Below are positions 46,031 through 58,385 of a DNA stretch of 64,000 nt, piece after piece. Each line of letters opens with the position of its first letter. Positions within the stretch are counted from its first letter, which is position 1. Where the stretch lies: positions 1 to 64,000 of the forward strand of contig JAAVTG010000759.1 in NCBI GenBank assembly GCA_011947345.1. Direction: 5' to 3'. A program made the translations under genes and the position numbers. This DNA comes from Phytophthora quininea. Taxonomy: Eukaryota; Oomycota; Peronosporomycetes; Peronosporales; Peronosporaceae. The notes under the pieces were generated by a model. It did no database searches. It saw only the letters and a list, made by a program, of their open reading frames with translations, and had not been told where the DNA came from.

Positions 46031-46418
46031 TGTTGTCAAGAGTGATGTGACGACGCCTCGCCAAGCGACCGTGTGACGTGGACGCGTCATCAGTGAGGTC
46101 GGCGTGACCTTCACTGTGTGGTACCGCAATCATTCCTGTGATTACGGACGGTGTTTACGTCACAGTGATTACGCCATGATTGTGGGTACAGGATTGTGGG
46201 TACCTATTGTGGGTGCAAGATTGTAGGTACAGGATGGGCATCGACGTGGCGTTCTCTGATTGGGTAAGGTAACTGTGTATCCAGTAGAGAATCCAGTAGG
46301 GTGTATCCAGTAAAGGATACCCAGTAGCAGGCTTAGAGGTAGCACGCGGTTGCGAACTAAGGACCTGAATCGAATCACTTTGCATTTTGCCAACTACTGC
46401 TCAAGTGCTCTTCCTTTT
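46031..46418 (+). repeat. Copia A 5' LTR
   Basis: 388 bp. Contains several GATTGTGGGTAC-like and ATCCAGTA-like short repeats (46190-46330). Confidence 0.93.
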
Positions 46419-46473
46419 GGTTATGAGCCCAAGCCCCGTCTTCCCTGACCAAGATCCCGACTACGCCTTCGCC

Positions 46474-49400
46474 ATGGACGCCGCCCCGACCGCGACCGCC
46501 CGCATCAACAAGTTCGACGGAACCAACTTCCACACATGGAAGTTCAAGATGCAGATGGTGCTCGAGGAGCGCGAACTGTGGGAAGTGACGATTGGGGAAG
46601 TGAAGCTCGAGCAGTGCCAGACCGCGGCGGATCAAGCGATGTTTCGCAAGAAGTCGCGCAAGGCGCTGGCGATCGTCTGTCTCGCGATGGAGGACTCGCA
46701 GCTGCCGCTGGTGCGGTCGGCGAAGGACGCGCATGATGCATGGTCAAGACTGGAAGGACACTTCGAGAAGAAGAGCCTGGCGAACAAGCTCTTTCTTCGT
46801 CGACGGTTCTTCACTACGACGATGGACGAAGGTGATGATGTGCTGGAGCACATCAACAAGCTCAAGACGCTGGCGGAGCAGCTCGACGCGGTCGGCGCTG
46901 CAGTCAGCGAGGACGACTTGGTGATCACGCTTCTTGCCAGTCTGAGCGAGTCGTACCAGTTCCTCATCACGGCGTTGGAATCGCGTTCCGACACGCTGAC
47001 GTGGGAGCTCGTGACGTCTCGGCTCCTACACGAGGACATGAAGCGCAAGGAACAAGGTGGCGGTGCTGACGGAACCGCGCACGCTCAAGGTCAAGCGTTC
47101 ATGACAAGCGACAACGGGAAGCGCAAGGGACGGCAGGCGCAAGCGCAGAGGACGAGCGCCTGTCATTACTGCGGCGAGCATGGACATTGGATCGCCAAGT
47201 GTCCGGTGCGGATCCGCGAGAACGGGGAGCGGCAGAGGCCGCAACGAGCGAACGTCGCGCAGTGTGAAGACGACTCTGGCGACTTCCTCTTCTCGGTTGG
47301 TGGCGACGCGGGTGCCTCCAAGCCGAGTGGCATGTGGCTGGTCGACTCGGGTGCGACGCAGCACATGACGTACTCGAAGGAGTACATGAAGAACTACAAG
47401 AAGATCTCTCCGGTGGACGTGCATCTGGCGGACGACGGTGTGGTGCAGGCAGTGGGAAGCGGCGACATCGTGATGTCGATGAAGACTCCGCGCGGCATGA
47501 AGAAGGGTGTGCTCACGGGTGTGTGGCACATCCCGAAGCTATCGCGCAACCTGTTCTCAGTCGGCCGCTTCACCAAGGACGTTGGGCCAGTGACCTTCGA
47601 GAGCGACGGGTGCTTCGCGGAAACGAAGGGTGTCAAGTGGAAGCTCGGCGCTCGTGAGGGAAAGGGACTGTTCAAACTCTGCATGACACCGAGGACGCCT
47701 GCTGACGAGGCCAGTGCGGCAAGCTCGAAGGATCGCCAAGGGGACACCACGTCGTACCTCTGGCACCTTCGACTTGGTCACATCGGCCATGGCGGTCTCG
47801 ACGCCATCGTGAAGAAGGGCTACGGCACTGGCATCCCCATGACGTCGGTGAAGCAGTGGGAGGTGTGCGACGGATGCGCACTCGGCAAGCAAACGCGAGT
47901 GAGCTTCATGAAGTCGTCGCCGAACCGTGCGAAGCAAGTGCTGGAAGTGGTCCACAGCGATGTGTGCGGTCCGATGCAGACGGCGACGTTCGGAGGCAAG
48001 CGCTACTTCGTCACGTTCATCGATGACAAGTCGCACTTCTGTGTGGTGTACCTGCTTCGGAACAAGTCGGAGGTGGCTGCCAAGTTCGCTGCGTTCGTCG
48101 CGTTGGCTGAGACGCAGACCGGCAAGCGAGTGAAGACGCTCCGGAGTGACAACGGCGGCGAGTACACTTCGGGTACGATGGCCAAGTTGTGTGCGGATCG
48201 CGGCATCGAGCAGAAGTTCACGCCGCCGTACACGCCTCAGCTGAACGGAGTGGCGGAGCGGATGAACCGGACGCTGGTGGAGTGTGCGCGTTGCATGCTG
48301 GAACACGCCGGGTTGTCGAAGGAATACTGGGGAGAAGCGGTGATGACGGCCACGTTCCTCCGCAACCGGTGTCCGACGCGCGCCATCAGCCACGACAAGT
48401 CGCCGCACCACGTTTGGACCGGCAAGAAGCCTTTGCTGGCGAACCTCAAGGTGTTCGGGTGCCACGCGTACGTGCACGTGCCGAAGGAGAAGCGATCGAA
48501 GTTCGACGCTCGGTCGGTGCGCTGTCGTTTCCTCGGGTACTCGGAGCACGAGAAGGCGTATCGGTTCGAGGAGATCGAGAGTGGTCGCGTGTTGGTGAGC
48601 CGCGACGCGCAGTTCATGGAAGACGTCTTCGACGGTGGGAGACGCGACTACGCTTCGAAGGAGATGGTGGTGGGTCTTCCGACAGATGATGACGAAGACA
48701 CCACGGATGAGGGGCTCGGTCCGGATCGGATGAGAACGAAGAAGAAGCTGCGCGGAATCAAGACTTTGAGCCCGGCAGCAAGCGACACCCGCGCACACAG
48801 TCGCTCGAGGAAGCAGTGGAGATCCCGAGCGCCAAGTGGTATGCGGTGCCGCGTCGACAGCAGCCGCTGGACGAGATGTCTGCCGCAGCTCAAGCGAAGG
48901 AAGACTTCGAGGCTGCGCACGTCGTGGATTCAGTGGGAGAGATGCCGACGACGTTCAAGTCGGCGATGGAATCCAGCGACGCAGACAAGTGGAAGGAAGC
49001 GTGCGACTCGGAGGTGGAGTCGCTCCGCAAGAACGAGACGTGGATCCTGGTGCCATTGCCGAAGGGACGCAAGGCGATCGGCTGCAGATGGGTGTTCCGC
49101 GTGAAGGAGAACCAGTCTGGAGAGATCGAGCGGTTCAAGGCGCGACTGGTGGCGAAGGGATTCTCGCAGAAGTACGGCATCGACTACGACGAGACGTTCG
49201 CGCCGGTGGCCAAGTTCACGTCGATCCGTGTGCTGCTCAGTCTGGCGGCCAAGTACAAGCTCACGGTGCATCAGATGGATGTGAAGACCGCGTTCCTCAA
49301 CGGCTTGCTGGACGAGGACATCTACATGGCGCAGCCGGACGGATACGTGGACGGAGATCGACCCGACTACGTGTGCAGGCTCAAGCGTTCGCTGTACGGC

Positions 49401-50567
49401 CTGAAGCAGTCGCCGCGGATGTGGAACAAGACGATCGACGAGTTCATGCTGAAGCTCGGGTTCAAGAAGTGCGAGTCCGACCACTGCATCTACCTGAAGC
49501 GGGACGGTCACGACATGATGTTCGTGGCGCTGTACGTGGACGATCTGGTCCTCGCGAGCAGCAGCGACTGGATGCTGAAGGACACGAAGCAGGCGCTGAG
49601 TGACCGCTTCGAGATGACTGACATGGGCCAGCTCAAGTACTTCCTCGGTATGGAGATCGAGCAAGATGTGGCGACTGGGAAGGTGTCAGTGCGGCAGACC
49701 AAGTTCGCGAAGGACATCCTCGAGAAGTTCAAGATGGATGAGAGCAACCCTGTGAAGACGCCGCAGGATCCGGGTCTGAAGCTGACCAAGGCCATGTGCG
49801 AAGGAGGTTGCAAGCACGGCGAGACCATGGCGAATGTTCCGTACCGGAACGCCGTGGGCTGCCTCATGTACCTCATGGTTGGTACTCGTCCGGACCTCGC
49901 AGCGGCAGTGGGAGTGCTGAGCCAGTTCGCAGCGGACCCCTGTCCGACACACTGGCAGGCGCTCAAGAGGGTCTTCCGCTACATCCGAGGCACGAAGACG
50001 CACGGCCTCGTGTTTCAAGCGAGCAGCGGTGACGGACTGCAAGGCTACTCGGATGCAGACTGGGCCGGCGACATCGAGTCTCGACGGAGTACGAGCGGCT
50101 ACGCGTTCATGATGAACGGCGGATGCATCAGCTGGCGGAGCAAGAAGCAGCGCACGGTGGCGCTCTCGTCGACGGAGGCCGAGTACATGGCGCTGTCGGA
50201 GGCAACGCAGGAGGCGGTGTGGCTCAAGGTGTTTCTGTGCGAGCTGGGCGAGATGGCAAGCGATGAAGCGGTGAAGATCTACGAGGACAACCAAGGCTCC
50301 ATCGCGTTGGCCAAGAACCCCGAGTTCCACAAGCGCACCAAGCACATCGACATCCGCTACCACTTTGTGCGCGAGAAGGTCGAGGACGGTCAAGTGGTGT
50401 TGCAGTATGTTTCGACACTCGACATGCTGGCGGACATCATGACGAAGCCAATCGCGGCGCCGCAGTTCGACGCGCTCAGGACCAAGTTGGGCATCGTGGT
50501 CGCTGACGAGTCGAGTGGGAGTGTTGTCAAGAGTGATGTGACGACGCCTCGCCAAGCGACCGTGTGA
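46474..50567 (+). CDS. Copia gag-pol polyprotein, copy A (one frameshift)
   Basis: Gag-protease-integrase-RT-RNase H in Copia order. The start chosen is ATG 46474 (MDAAPTATARINKFDG, good context); 46423 is possible but overlaps the primer-binding site. UBN2-type gag (NFHTWKFKMQMVLEE), CCHC knuckle CHYCGEHGHWIAKC (47161), protease WLVDSGATQHMT, integrase HLRLGHIGHGG then VHSDVCGP, LRSDNGGEY, NGVAERMNR (DDE), RT DVKTAFLNGLLDEDIYMAQP and LYVDDLVLAS, RNase H YSDADWAGD, SSTEAEYMA, EDNQGSIALA. The only break is in a GGGG run (48711-48714) between integrase and RT. A five-G run would keep the frame open throughout. Confidence 0.93.
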
Positions 50568-50909
50568 TGTGGACGCGTCATCAGTGAGGTCGGCGTGACC
50601 TTCACTGTGTGGTACCGCAATCATTCCTGTGATTACGGACGGTGTTTACGTCACAGTGATTACGCCATGATTGTGGGTACAGGATTGTGGGTACCTATTG
50701 TGGGTGCAAGATTGTAGGTACAGGATGGGCATCGACGTGGCGTTCTCTGATTGGGTAAGGTAACTGTGTATCCAGTAGAGAATCCAGTAGGGTGTATCCA
50801 GTAAAGGATACCCAGTAGCAGGCTTAGAGGTAGCACGCGGTTGCGAACTAAGGACCTGAATCGAATCACTTTGCATTTTGCCAACTACTGCTCAAGTGCT
50901 CTTCCTTTT
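50522..50909 (+). repeat. Copia A 3' LTR
   Basis: 388 bp. The last 15 codons and stop of the polyprotein (to 50567) lie inside it. Confidence 0.93.
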
Positions 50910-51557
50910 GCAGTCTGGTCGACACGCTGCGAAGCTGGCATCTTGTCGACTGCTAGCTGAAATCCACAGGAATTTGATGCATTCTGATGTGTTATATACT
51001 AAAAGTTCGTATGGTTCATAATATTGCAAATATAAGTGTTCAGTGGGCGTTTGAGCGTGTTAGTAGGAAATCGAAGGGTTTCAAAGCGAAACCTCAGGCG
51101 TAGGCGTAGGGGTGAGTTCAAGAAGAGGTTCCAGAAAGGACGTCGCACAGCTCTACATAGTACAGTGTCCTTATATTTCTGAGCAACTTATCAGCTGGAT
51201 TAGGTCGGACGCTATTTCAAACGTTATCCAAATACCGTTGGGCTTTTACTGTAAACACTTTGGTTGGTTGATCACGTCGCTATAATGTACATAGGTCATG
51301 CTTGATCGTCTCATTGGACAAAACCATCAGAAAGACTGGCTCGTCTAGAGTTGCTGTCTTGACCCTCAGGAACTTCTGAATTTTCTTCGATGTGATAAGT
51401 TTAGTTTGTCATCTGGAACATCCATTGTAAATATATCCACGATGGTGCCTTAACCTTGGTCACTGCTGCATTACACCAGCACAGCTTCCATCTCCAAAGA
51501 TGAAATCGCGCTATTTTCTAGTGTCGGACCTCTATAGACTGAAGCTTTATCTTGTTG
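50910..51557. other. Spacer between the inverted Copia copies
   Basis: 648 bp with no gene. It begins with the GCAGT duplication of copy A and ends with the TGTTG duplication of copy B. Before the insertions it was continuous with sequence left of 46030. Confidence 0.8.
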
Positions 51558-51945
51558 AAAAGGAAGAGCACTTGAGCAGTAGTTGGCAAAATGCAAAGTG
51601 ATTCGATTCAGGTCCTTAGTTCGCAACCGCGTGCTACCTCTAAGCCTGCTACTGGGTATCCTTTACTGGATACACCCTACTGGATTCTCTACTGGATACA
51701 CAGTTACCTTACCCAATCAGAGAACGCCACGTCGATGCCCATCCTGTACCTACAATCTTGCACCCACAATAGGTACCCACAATCCTGTACCCACAATCAT
51801 GGCGTAATCACTGTGACGTAAACACCGTCCGTAATCACAGGAATGATTGCGGTACCACACAGTGAAGGTCACGCCGACCTCACTGATGACGCGTCCACGT
51901 CACACGGTCGCTTGGCGAGGCGTCGTCACATCACTCTTGACAACA
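51558..51945 (-). repeat. Copia B 3' LTR
   Basis: 388 bp, same borders as the copy A LTRs. The polyprotein stop (51900) lies within it. Confidence 0.93.
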
Positions 51946-54900
51946 CTCCCACTCGACTCGTCAGCGACCACGATGCCCAACTTGGTCCTGAGCGCGTCGA
52001 ACTGCGGCGCCGCGATTGGCTTCGTCATGATGTCCGCCAGCATGTCGAGTGTCGAAACATACTGCAACACCACTTGACCGTCCTCGACCTTCTCGCGCAC
52101 AAAGTGGTAGCGGATGTCGATGTGCTTGGTGCGCTTGTGGAACTCGGGGTTCTTGGCCAACGCGATGGAGCCTTGGTTGTCCTCGTAGATCTTCACCGCT
52201 TCATCGCTTGCCATCTCGCCCAGCTCGCACAGAAACACCTTGAGCCACACCGCCTCCTGCGTTGCCTCCGACAGCGCCATGTACTCGGCCTCCGTCGACG
52301 AGAGCGCCACCGTGCGCTGCTTGCTCCGCCAGCTGATGCATCCGCCGTTCATCATGAACGCGTAGCCGCTCGTACTCCGTCGAGACTCGATGTCGCCGGC
52401 CCAGTCTGCATCCGAGTAGCCTTGCAGTCCGTCACCGCTGCTCGCTTGAAACACGAGGCCGTGCGTCTTCGTGCCTCGGATGTAGCGGAAGACCCTCTTG
52501 AGCGCCTGCCAGTGTGTCGGACAGGGGTCCGCTGCGAACTGGCTCAGCACTCCCACTGCCGCTGCGAGGTCCGGACGAGTACCAACCATGAGGTACATGA
52601 GGCAGCCCACGGCGTTCCGGTACGGAACATTCGCCATGGTCTCGCCGTGCTTGCAACCTCCTTCGCACATGGCCTTGGTCAGCTTCAGACCCGGATCCTG
52701 CGGCGTCTTCACAGGGTTGCTCTCATCCATCTTGAACTTCTCGAGGATGTCCTTCGCGAACTTGGTCTGCCGCACTGACACCTTCCCAGTCGCCACATCT
52801 TGCTCGATCTCCATACCGAGGAAGTACTTGAGCTGGCCCATGTCAGTCATCTCGAAGCGGTCACTCAGCGCCTGCTTCGTGTCCTTCAGCATCCAGTCGC
52901 TGCTGCTCGCGAGGACCAGATCGTCCACGTACAGCGCCACGAACATCATGTCGTGACCGTCCCGCTTCAGGTAGATGCAGTGGTCGGACTCGCACTTCTT
53001 GAACCCGAGCTTCAGCATGAACTCGTCGATCGTCTTGTTCCACATCCGCGGCGACTGCTTCAGGCCGTACAGCGAACGCTTGAGCCTGCACACGTAGTCG
53101 GGTCGATCTCCGTCCACGTATCCGTCCGGCTGCGCCATGTAGATGTCCTCGTCCAGCAAGCCGTTGAGGAACGCGGTCTTCACATCCATCTGATGCACCG
53201 TGAGCTTGTACTTGGCCGCCAGACTGAGCAGCACACGGATCGACGTGAACTTGGCCACCGGCGCGAACGTCTCGTCGTAGTCGATGCCGTACTTCTGCGA
53301 GAATCCCTTCGCCACCAGTCGCGCCTTGAACCGCTCGATCTCTCCAGACTGGTTCTCCTTCACGCGGAACACCCATCTGCAGCCGATCGCCTTGCGTCCC
53401 TTCGGCAATGGCACCAGGATCCACGTCTCGTTCTTGCGGAGCGACTCCACCTCCGAGTCGCACGCTTCCTTCCACTTGTCTGCGTCGCTGGATTCCATCG
53501 CCGACTTGAACGTCGTCGGCATCTCTCCCACTGAATCCACGACGTGCGCAGCCTCGAAGTCTTCCTTCGCTTGAGCTGCGGCAGACATCTCGTCCAGCGG
53601 CTGCTGTCGACGCGGCACCGCATACCACTTGGCGCTCGGGATCTCCACTGCTTCCTCGAGCGACTGTGTGCGCGGGTGTCGCTTGCTGCCGGGCTCAAAG
53701 TCTTGATTCCGCGCAGCTTCTTCTTCGTTCTCATCCGATCCGGACCGAGCCCTCATCCGTGGTGTCTTCGTCATCATCTGTCGGAAGACCCACCACCATC
53801 TCCTTCGAAGCGTAGTCGCGTCTCCCACCGTCGAAGACGTCTTCCATGAACTGCGCGTCGCGGCTCACCAACACGCGACCACTCTCGATCTCCTCGAACC
53901 GATACGCCTTCTCGTGCTCCGAGTACCCGAGGAAACGACAGCGCACCGACCGAGCGTCGAACTTCGATCGCTTCTCCTTCGGCACGTGCACGTACGCGTG
54001 GCACCCGAACACCTTGAGGTTCGCCAGCAAAGGCTTCTTGCCGGTCCAAACGTGGTGCGGCGACTTGTCGTGGCTGATGGCGCGCGTCGGACACCGGTTG
54101 CGGAGGAACGTGGCCGTCATCACCGCTTCTCCCCAGTATTCCTTCGACAACCCGGCGTGTTCCAGCATGCAACGCGCACACTCCACCAGCGTCCGGTTCA
54201 TCCGCTCCGCCACTCCGTTCAGCTGAGGCGTGTACGGCGGCGTGAACTTCTGCTCGATGCCGCGATCCGCACACAACTTGGCCATCGTACCCGAAGTGTA
54301 CTCGCCGCCGTTGTCACTCCGGAGCGTCTTCACTCGCTTGCCGGTCTGCGTCTCAGCCAACGCGACGAACGCAGCGAACTTGGCAGCCACCTCCGACTTG
54401 TTCCGAAGCAGGTACACCACACAGAAGTGCGACTTGTCATCGATGAACGTGACGAAGTAGCGCTTGCCTCCGAACGTCGCCGTCTGCATCGGACCGCACA
54501 CATCGCTGTGGACCACTTCCAGCACTTGCTTCGCACGGTTCGGCGACGACTTCATGAAGCTCACTCGCGTTTGCTTGCCGAGTGCGCATCCGTCGCACAC
54601 CTCCCACTGCTTCACCGACGTCATGGGGATGCCAGTGCCGTAGCCCTTCTTCACGATGGCGTCGAGACCGCCATGGCCGATGTGACCAAGTCGAAGGTGC
54701 CAGAGGTACGACGTGGTGTCCCCTTGGCGATCCTTCGAGCTTGCCGCATTGGCCTCGTCAGCAGGCGTCCTCGGTGTCATGCAGAGTTTGAACAGTCCCT
54801 TTCCCTCACGAGCGCCGAGCTTCCACTTGACACCCTTCGTTTCCGCGAAGCACCCGTCGCTCTCGAAGGTCACTGGCCCAACGTCCTTGGTGAAGCGGCC

Positions 54901-55989
54901 GACTGAGAACAGGTTGCGCGATAGCTTCGGGATGTGCCACACACCCGTGAGCACACCCTTCTTCATGCCGCGCGGAGTCTTCATCGACATCACGATGTCG
55001 CCGCTTCCCACTGCCTGCACCACACCGTCGTCCGCCAGATGCACGTCCACCGGAGAGATCTTCTTGTAGTTCTTCATGTACTCCTTCGAGTACGTCATGT
55101 GCTGCGTCGCACCCGAGTCGACCAGCCACATGCCACTCGGCTTGGAGGCACCCGCGTCGCCACCAACCGAGAAGAGGAAGTCGCCAGAGTCGTCTTCACA
55201 CTGCGCGACGTTCGCTCGTTGCGGCCTCTGCCGCTCCCCGTTCTCGCGGATCCGCACCGGACACTTGGCGATCCAATGTCCATGCTCGCCGCAGTAATGA
55301 CAGGCGCTCGTCCTCTGCGCTTGCGCCTGCCGTCCCTTGCGCTTCCCGTTGTCGCTTGTCATGAACGCTTGACCTTGAGCGTGCGCGGTTCCGTCAGCAC
55401 CGCCACCTTGTTCCTTGCGCTTCATGTCCTCGTGTAGGAGCCGAGATGTCACGAGCTCCCACGTCAGCGTGTCGAAACGCGATTCCAACGCCGTGATGAG
55501 GAACTGGTACGACTCGCTCAGACTGGCAAGAAGCGTGATCACCAAGTCGTCCTCGCTGACTGCAGCGCCGACCGCGTCGAGCTGCTCCGCCAGCGTCTTG
55601 AGCTTGTTGATGTGCTCCAGCACATCATCACCTTCGTCCATCGTCGTAGTGAAGAACCGTCGACGAAGAAAGAGCTTGTTCGCCAGGCTCTTCTTCTCGA
55701 AGTGTCCTTCCAGTCTTGACCATGCATCATGCGCGTCCTTCGCCGACCGCACCAGCGGCAGCTGCGAGTCCTCCATCGCGAGACAGACGATCGCCAGCGC
55801 CTTGCGCGACTTCTTGCGAAACATCGCTTGATCCGCCGCGGTCTGGCACTGCTCGAGCTTCACTTCCCCAATCGTCACTTCCCACAGTTCGCGCTCCTCG
55901 AGCACCATCTGCATCTTGAACTTCCATGTGTGGAAGTTGGTTCCGTCGAACTTGTTGATGCGGGCGGTCGCGGTCGGGGCGGCGTCCAT
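51900..55989 (-). CDS. Copia gag-pol polyprotein, copy B (one frameshift)
   Basis: Same architecture as copy A: UBN2 gag, CCHC knuckle, protease, DDE integrase (gag-IN open frame to 53731), then RT and RNase H from an overlapping frame (53828-51900). The frame break is at CCC 53750-53752, the same place as in copy A but with one base fewer, so the two copies differ in the length of one homopolymer. All catalytic motifs (DSG, DDE, YVDD, RNase H D-E-D) are present. A single change in the G run would give one continuous polyprotein, so the element may be or recently was active. Confidence 0.92.
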
Positions 55990-56044
55990 GGCGAAGGCGT
56001 AGTCGGGGTCTTGGTCAGGGAAGACGGGGCTTGGGCTCATAACC

Positions 56045-56432
56045 AAAAGGAAGAGCACTTGAGCAGTAGTTGGCAAAATGCAAAGTGATTCGATTCAGGT
56101 CCTTAGTTCGCAACCGCGTGCTACCTCTAAGCCTGCTACTGGGTATCCTTTACTGGATACACCCTACTGGATTCTCTACTGGATACACAGTTACCTTACC
56201 CAATCAGAGAACGCCACGTCGATGCCCATCCTGTACCTACAATCTTGCACCCACAATAGGTACCCACAATCCTGTACCCACAATCATGGCGTAATCACTG
56301 TGACGTAAACACCGTCCGTAATCACAGGAATGATTGCGGTACCACACAGTGAAGGTCACGCCGACCTCACTGATGACGCGTCCACGTCACACGGTCGCTT
56401 GGCGAGGCGTCGTCACATCACTCTTGACAACA
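56045..56432 (-). repeat. Copia B 5' LTR
   Basis: 388 bp, adjoining the primer-binding region at 56044 on the minus strand. Confidence 0.93.
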
Positions 56433-56569
56433 TGTTGTCCGCAGACAACAGTTGGGGCACTACTTAGCGCAGAGTTGCTAACAAGGTCGTCTGGCAACGG
56501 CGTTTTCGGAGCGACGCCTCGATACGAATCAGATCTTTTCGCAGATAGGCCTTTCGCCTTTGCAGACCT

Positions 56570-58035
56570 TCAAGACTGAGTCTTGTTCGCTATCTTCGTC
56601 CTGCGAGTTTTCCGGTTTATCTTTGACGGCATGTTCTCGAAGAATGGGGTTCCAAGGATGCCGTCGAATTCGTCGGGGACGTCATAGACAACAGCAACGC
56701 TCTTGTACGGCTTGTTTAATCTCAACGCCATAATGTGCAACAGCAATACTTCTAGTGCTACAACGATGATTTGATTGTCTCTAAGTTTGACAAGGATATT
56801 CTTGTCATGGAACTTATTAACATTTAGCTGATAGTCGTTTACCCAGATTTGTGATACGTAGATTATGATAGCACCACAATCCAGCAACATGCTCCGTATC
56901 TTGATACACCTGTTGTTCAGGGGTGATTTCTCCTGACACGATGAGCAGTGGGCGTGACTTGTATACCAGCAGGTATTTACACAGAAGGTTAAGACTGACA
57001 CTCTCCAGCTTAACGGTTCTGGCTACTATCTCGACCACGCCAGGACCCCCGTCCGTTGACGCGGTTTCTAGTTACCGGCTTAACTAGTTTTTTCATCCTT
57101 GCAAAGCAAGCGGTCTTGATGTGCCCGGCCTTCTTGCAGAAAAACATAATCACGTTCAGCTTACGCCGTCTTTGTGCTTTGAGCTCGCCATGGACCGATC
57201 ATTGCTACGGAAGGGTTGAAGCTTCGACCATTTCTCTCGGGGTGAGTCACAATTGCGTTCAGCCTTTGTCTTGGCTCCGCGAACTTGACGGTCACATGCT
57301 TCTTCCACGAAGTGTGTGACCTCGTACTTGACAACGGAATCGATTGCGTCACTCACAGTTTCGAGGTCTTGGGTTTGACGCAGCTGCGCGTGCGAGGCTT
57401 CAGGCCTTTTGTATAGCACAGGCTTAGGTCGAGCACGCTCATTCCTTCCTCGCGGAAGGTGAGAGCTGAGTACTCGCGGTTGTATGTCTCGATATCAGCC
57501 GTCTGCTTAACGCTGGTGGGGTTTTGCGGAGCACCGACTGGCAGTTGATTTGACGCCTCGGAGTATCGGAGCACATACTCACGAAAATATATTCCCACTT
57601 GTACTCCTTACTCGTTGCCATCGATGACCAGCCATTGCTGGTAGGCGGGTGCTCTCGTCTTCGATCACGATGCCGTTGACTCGAGAGGATAACGTGAGTG
57701 AGTGGCTTTTCCAAGTGAGCTAGTATTCTTCTTCACTTGGAAAAGCCACTCCTCACGCCTTCCTCTCGCTTCCCGTGAACTTGAGCAGACGGCGTGGAAC
57801 ACTTGAGAGGTTGGTCATAGATTTGTTGAATCGGTCGATATCCGCACGAAGCTGAGTGTTCGTGGGAGGAATAAGCGTCAAAGCGGGCGGAATCAACAAG
57901 TACTACCAGTATATCTTGGATGAGGAGTATGCGGTGGTGGAGATGGGGGAGGGGCATCAAGTGCCGTCCCCCAACTATATGGGCTCCACAGCCGCCCAAT
58001 ATCTGCATATGTATTGAATTCACTATACTATACAA
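56570..58035 (-). pseudogene. Gypsy gag and protease relic
   Basis: Minus strand, from 58035: a low-complexity start, then FDAYSSHEHSASCGYR, an inverted-repeat interruption at 57700-57751, IETYNREYSALTFREEGMSV and VLDLSLCYTKGLKPRTRS (capsid), then a knuckle MFFCKKAGHIKTAC in which the first Cys of CCHC reads Met. The protease has MLLDCGAIIIYV in place of the DSG/DTG triplet, followed by FDGILGTPFFENMPSKINR. Frame changes occur near 57600, 57350 and 57050. The copy is cut at its 3' side near Copia B. Confidence 0.7.
57700..57751. repeat. 19-bp perfect inverted repeat
   Basis: Arms GAGTGGCTTTTCCAAGTGA (57700-57718) and its exact complement (57733-57751) with a 14-nt loop. Similarity extends outward with one bulged base to CGTGA/TCACG. 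Confidence 0.93.
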
Positions 58036-58385
58036 TCCTGGATATTATCCTTCGGTGTTCCTAATGGCTTACATTAGGAGGGGGTCAAAGTTGTCCAAAA
58101 CTGTTAGTTTGCAAATGTGTATCCATTTCATTTCCAGTGTATCTATATTCAAATGGACCAGCTCAAGGCCAGGTGCATTTCGAAACGAAAGGTTTGGCAA
58201 ACAAACCCAGCGGAGTGATCATTACTCTCGATTCCGCACTCCCAGAGTGCGCACGCACACCAAGCTGAAGAGCACGTTGGCGTCACCACTCCTCCCTCGC
58301 TGCGGATGCCTTCGAGATCAGGCATGCGACTTCCCTGCAATGAATGCATGTCGAGTTGGACTTCCTTCTGTATGTTTACTCTAGA

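Larger units (their letters stand above)
46031..50909 (+). mobile_element. Ty1/Copia retrotransposon, copy A
   Basis: 4,879 bp with 388-bp LTRs (46031-46418 and 50522-50909) and a perfect 5-bp TSD GCAGT (46026-46030 and 50910-50914). The LTRs begin TGTTGTCAAGAG and end CTTCCTTTT, so they lack the usual terminal CA. The only LTR difference I noticed is C46077 versus T50568, implying a very recent insertion. The primer-binding region starts GGTTATGAGCCCAAG. A purine-rich stretch (GAGTGGGAG) precedes the 3' LTR. Confidence 0.95.
51558..56432 (-). mobile_element. Ty1/Copia retrotransposon, copy B (inverted)
   Basis: 4,875 bp, opposite orientation to copy A and nearly identical to it. LTRs 51558-51945 and 56045-56432, 388 bp each, with no difference noticed between them. 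TSD TGTTG (51553-51557 and 56433-56437), distinct from that of copy A, so this is an independent insertion rather than an inverted duplication. Differences from A include a 3-bp deletion in RNase H (WRSKQR instead of WRSKKQR), S-to-F and S-to-N changes in gag/IN, and G-run length. Confidence 0.95.

Noticed and set aside
47557..48798. 413-codon minus-strand frame (and mirror frames in 53914-54906)
   Set aside because: Antisense shadow of the GC-rich Copia integrase; no domain, and it appears in mirrored form in both copies.
48836..49603. 255-codon frame in Copia RT
   Set aside because: Overlaps the true RT in another frame; low-complexity Arg/Gly/Val composition.
50910..51557. Inverted Copia pair as a pure assembly artefact
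   Set aside because: Different TSDs and several sequence differences between copies argue for two real insertions, although long reads would settle it.
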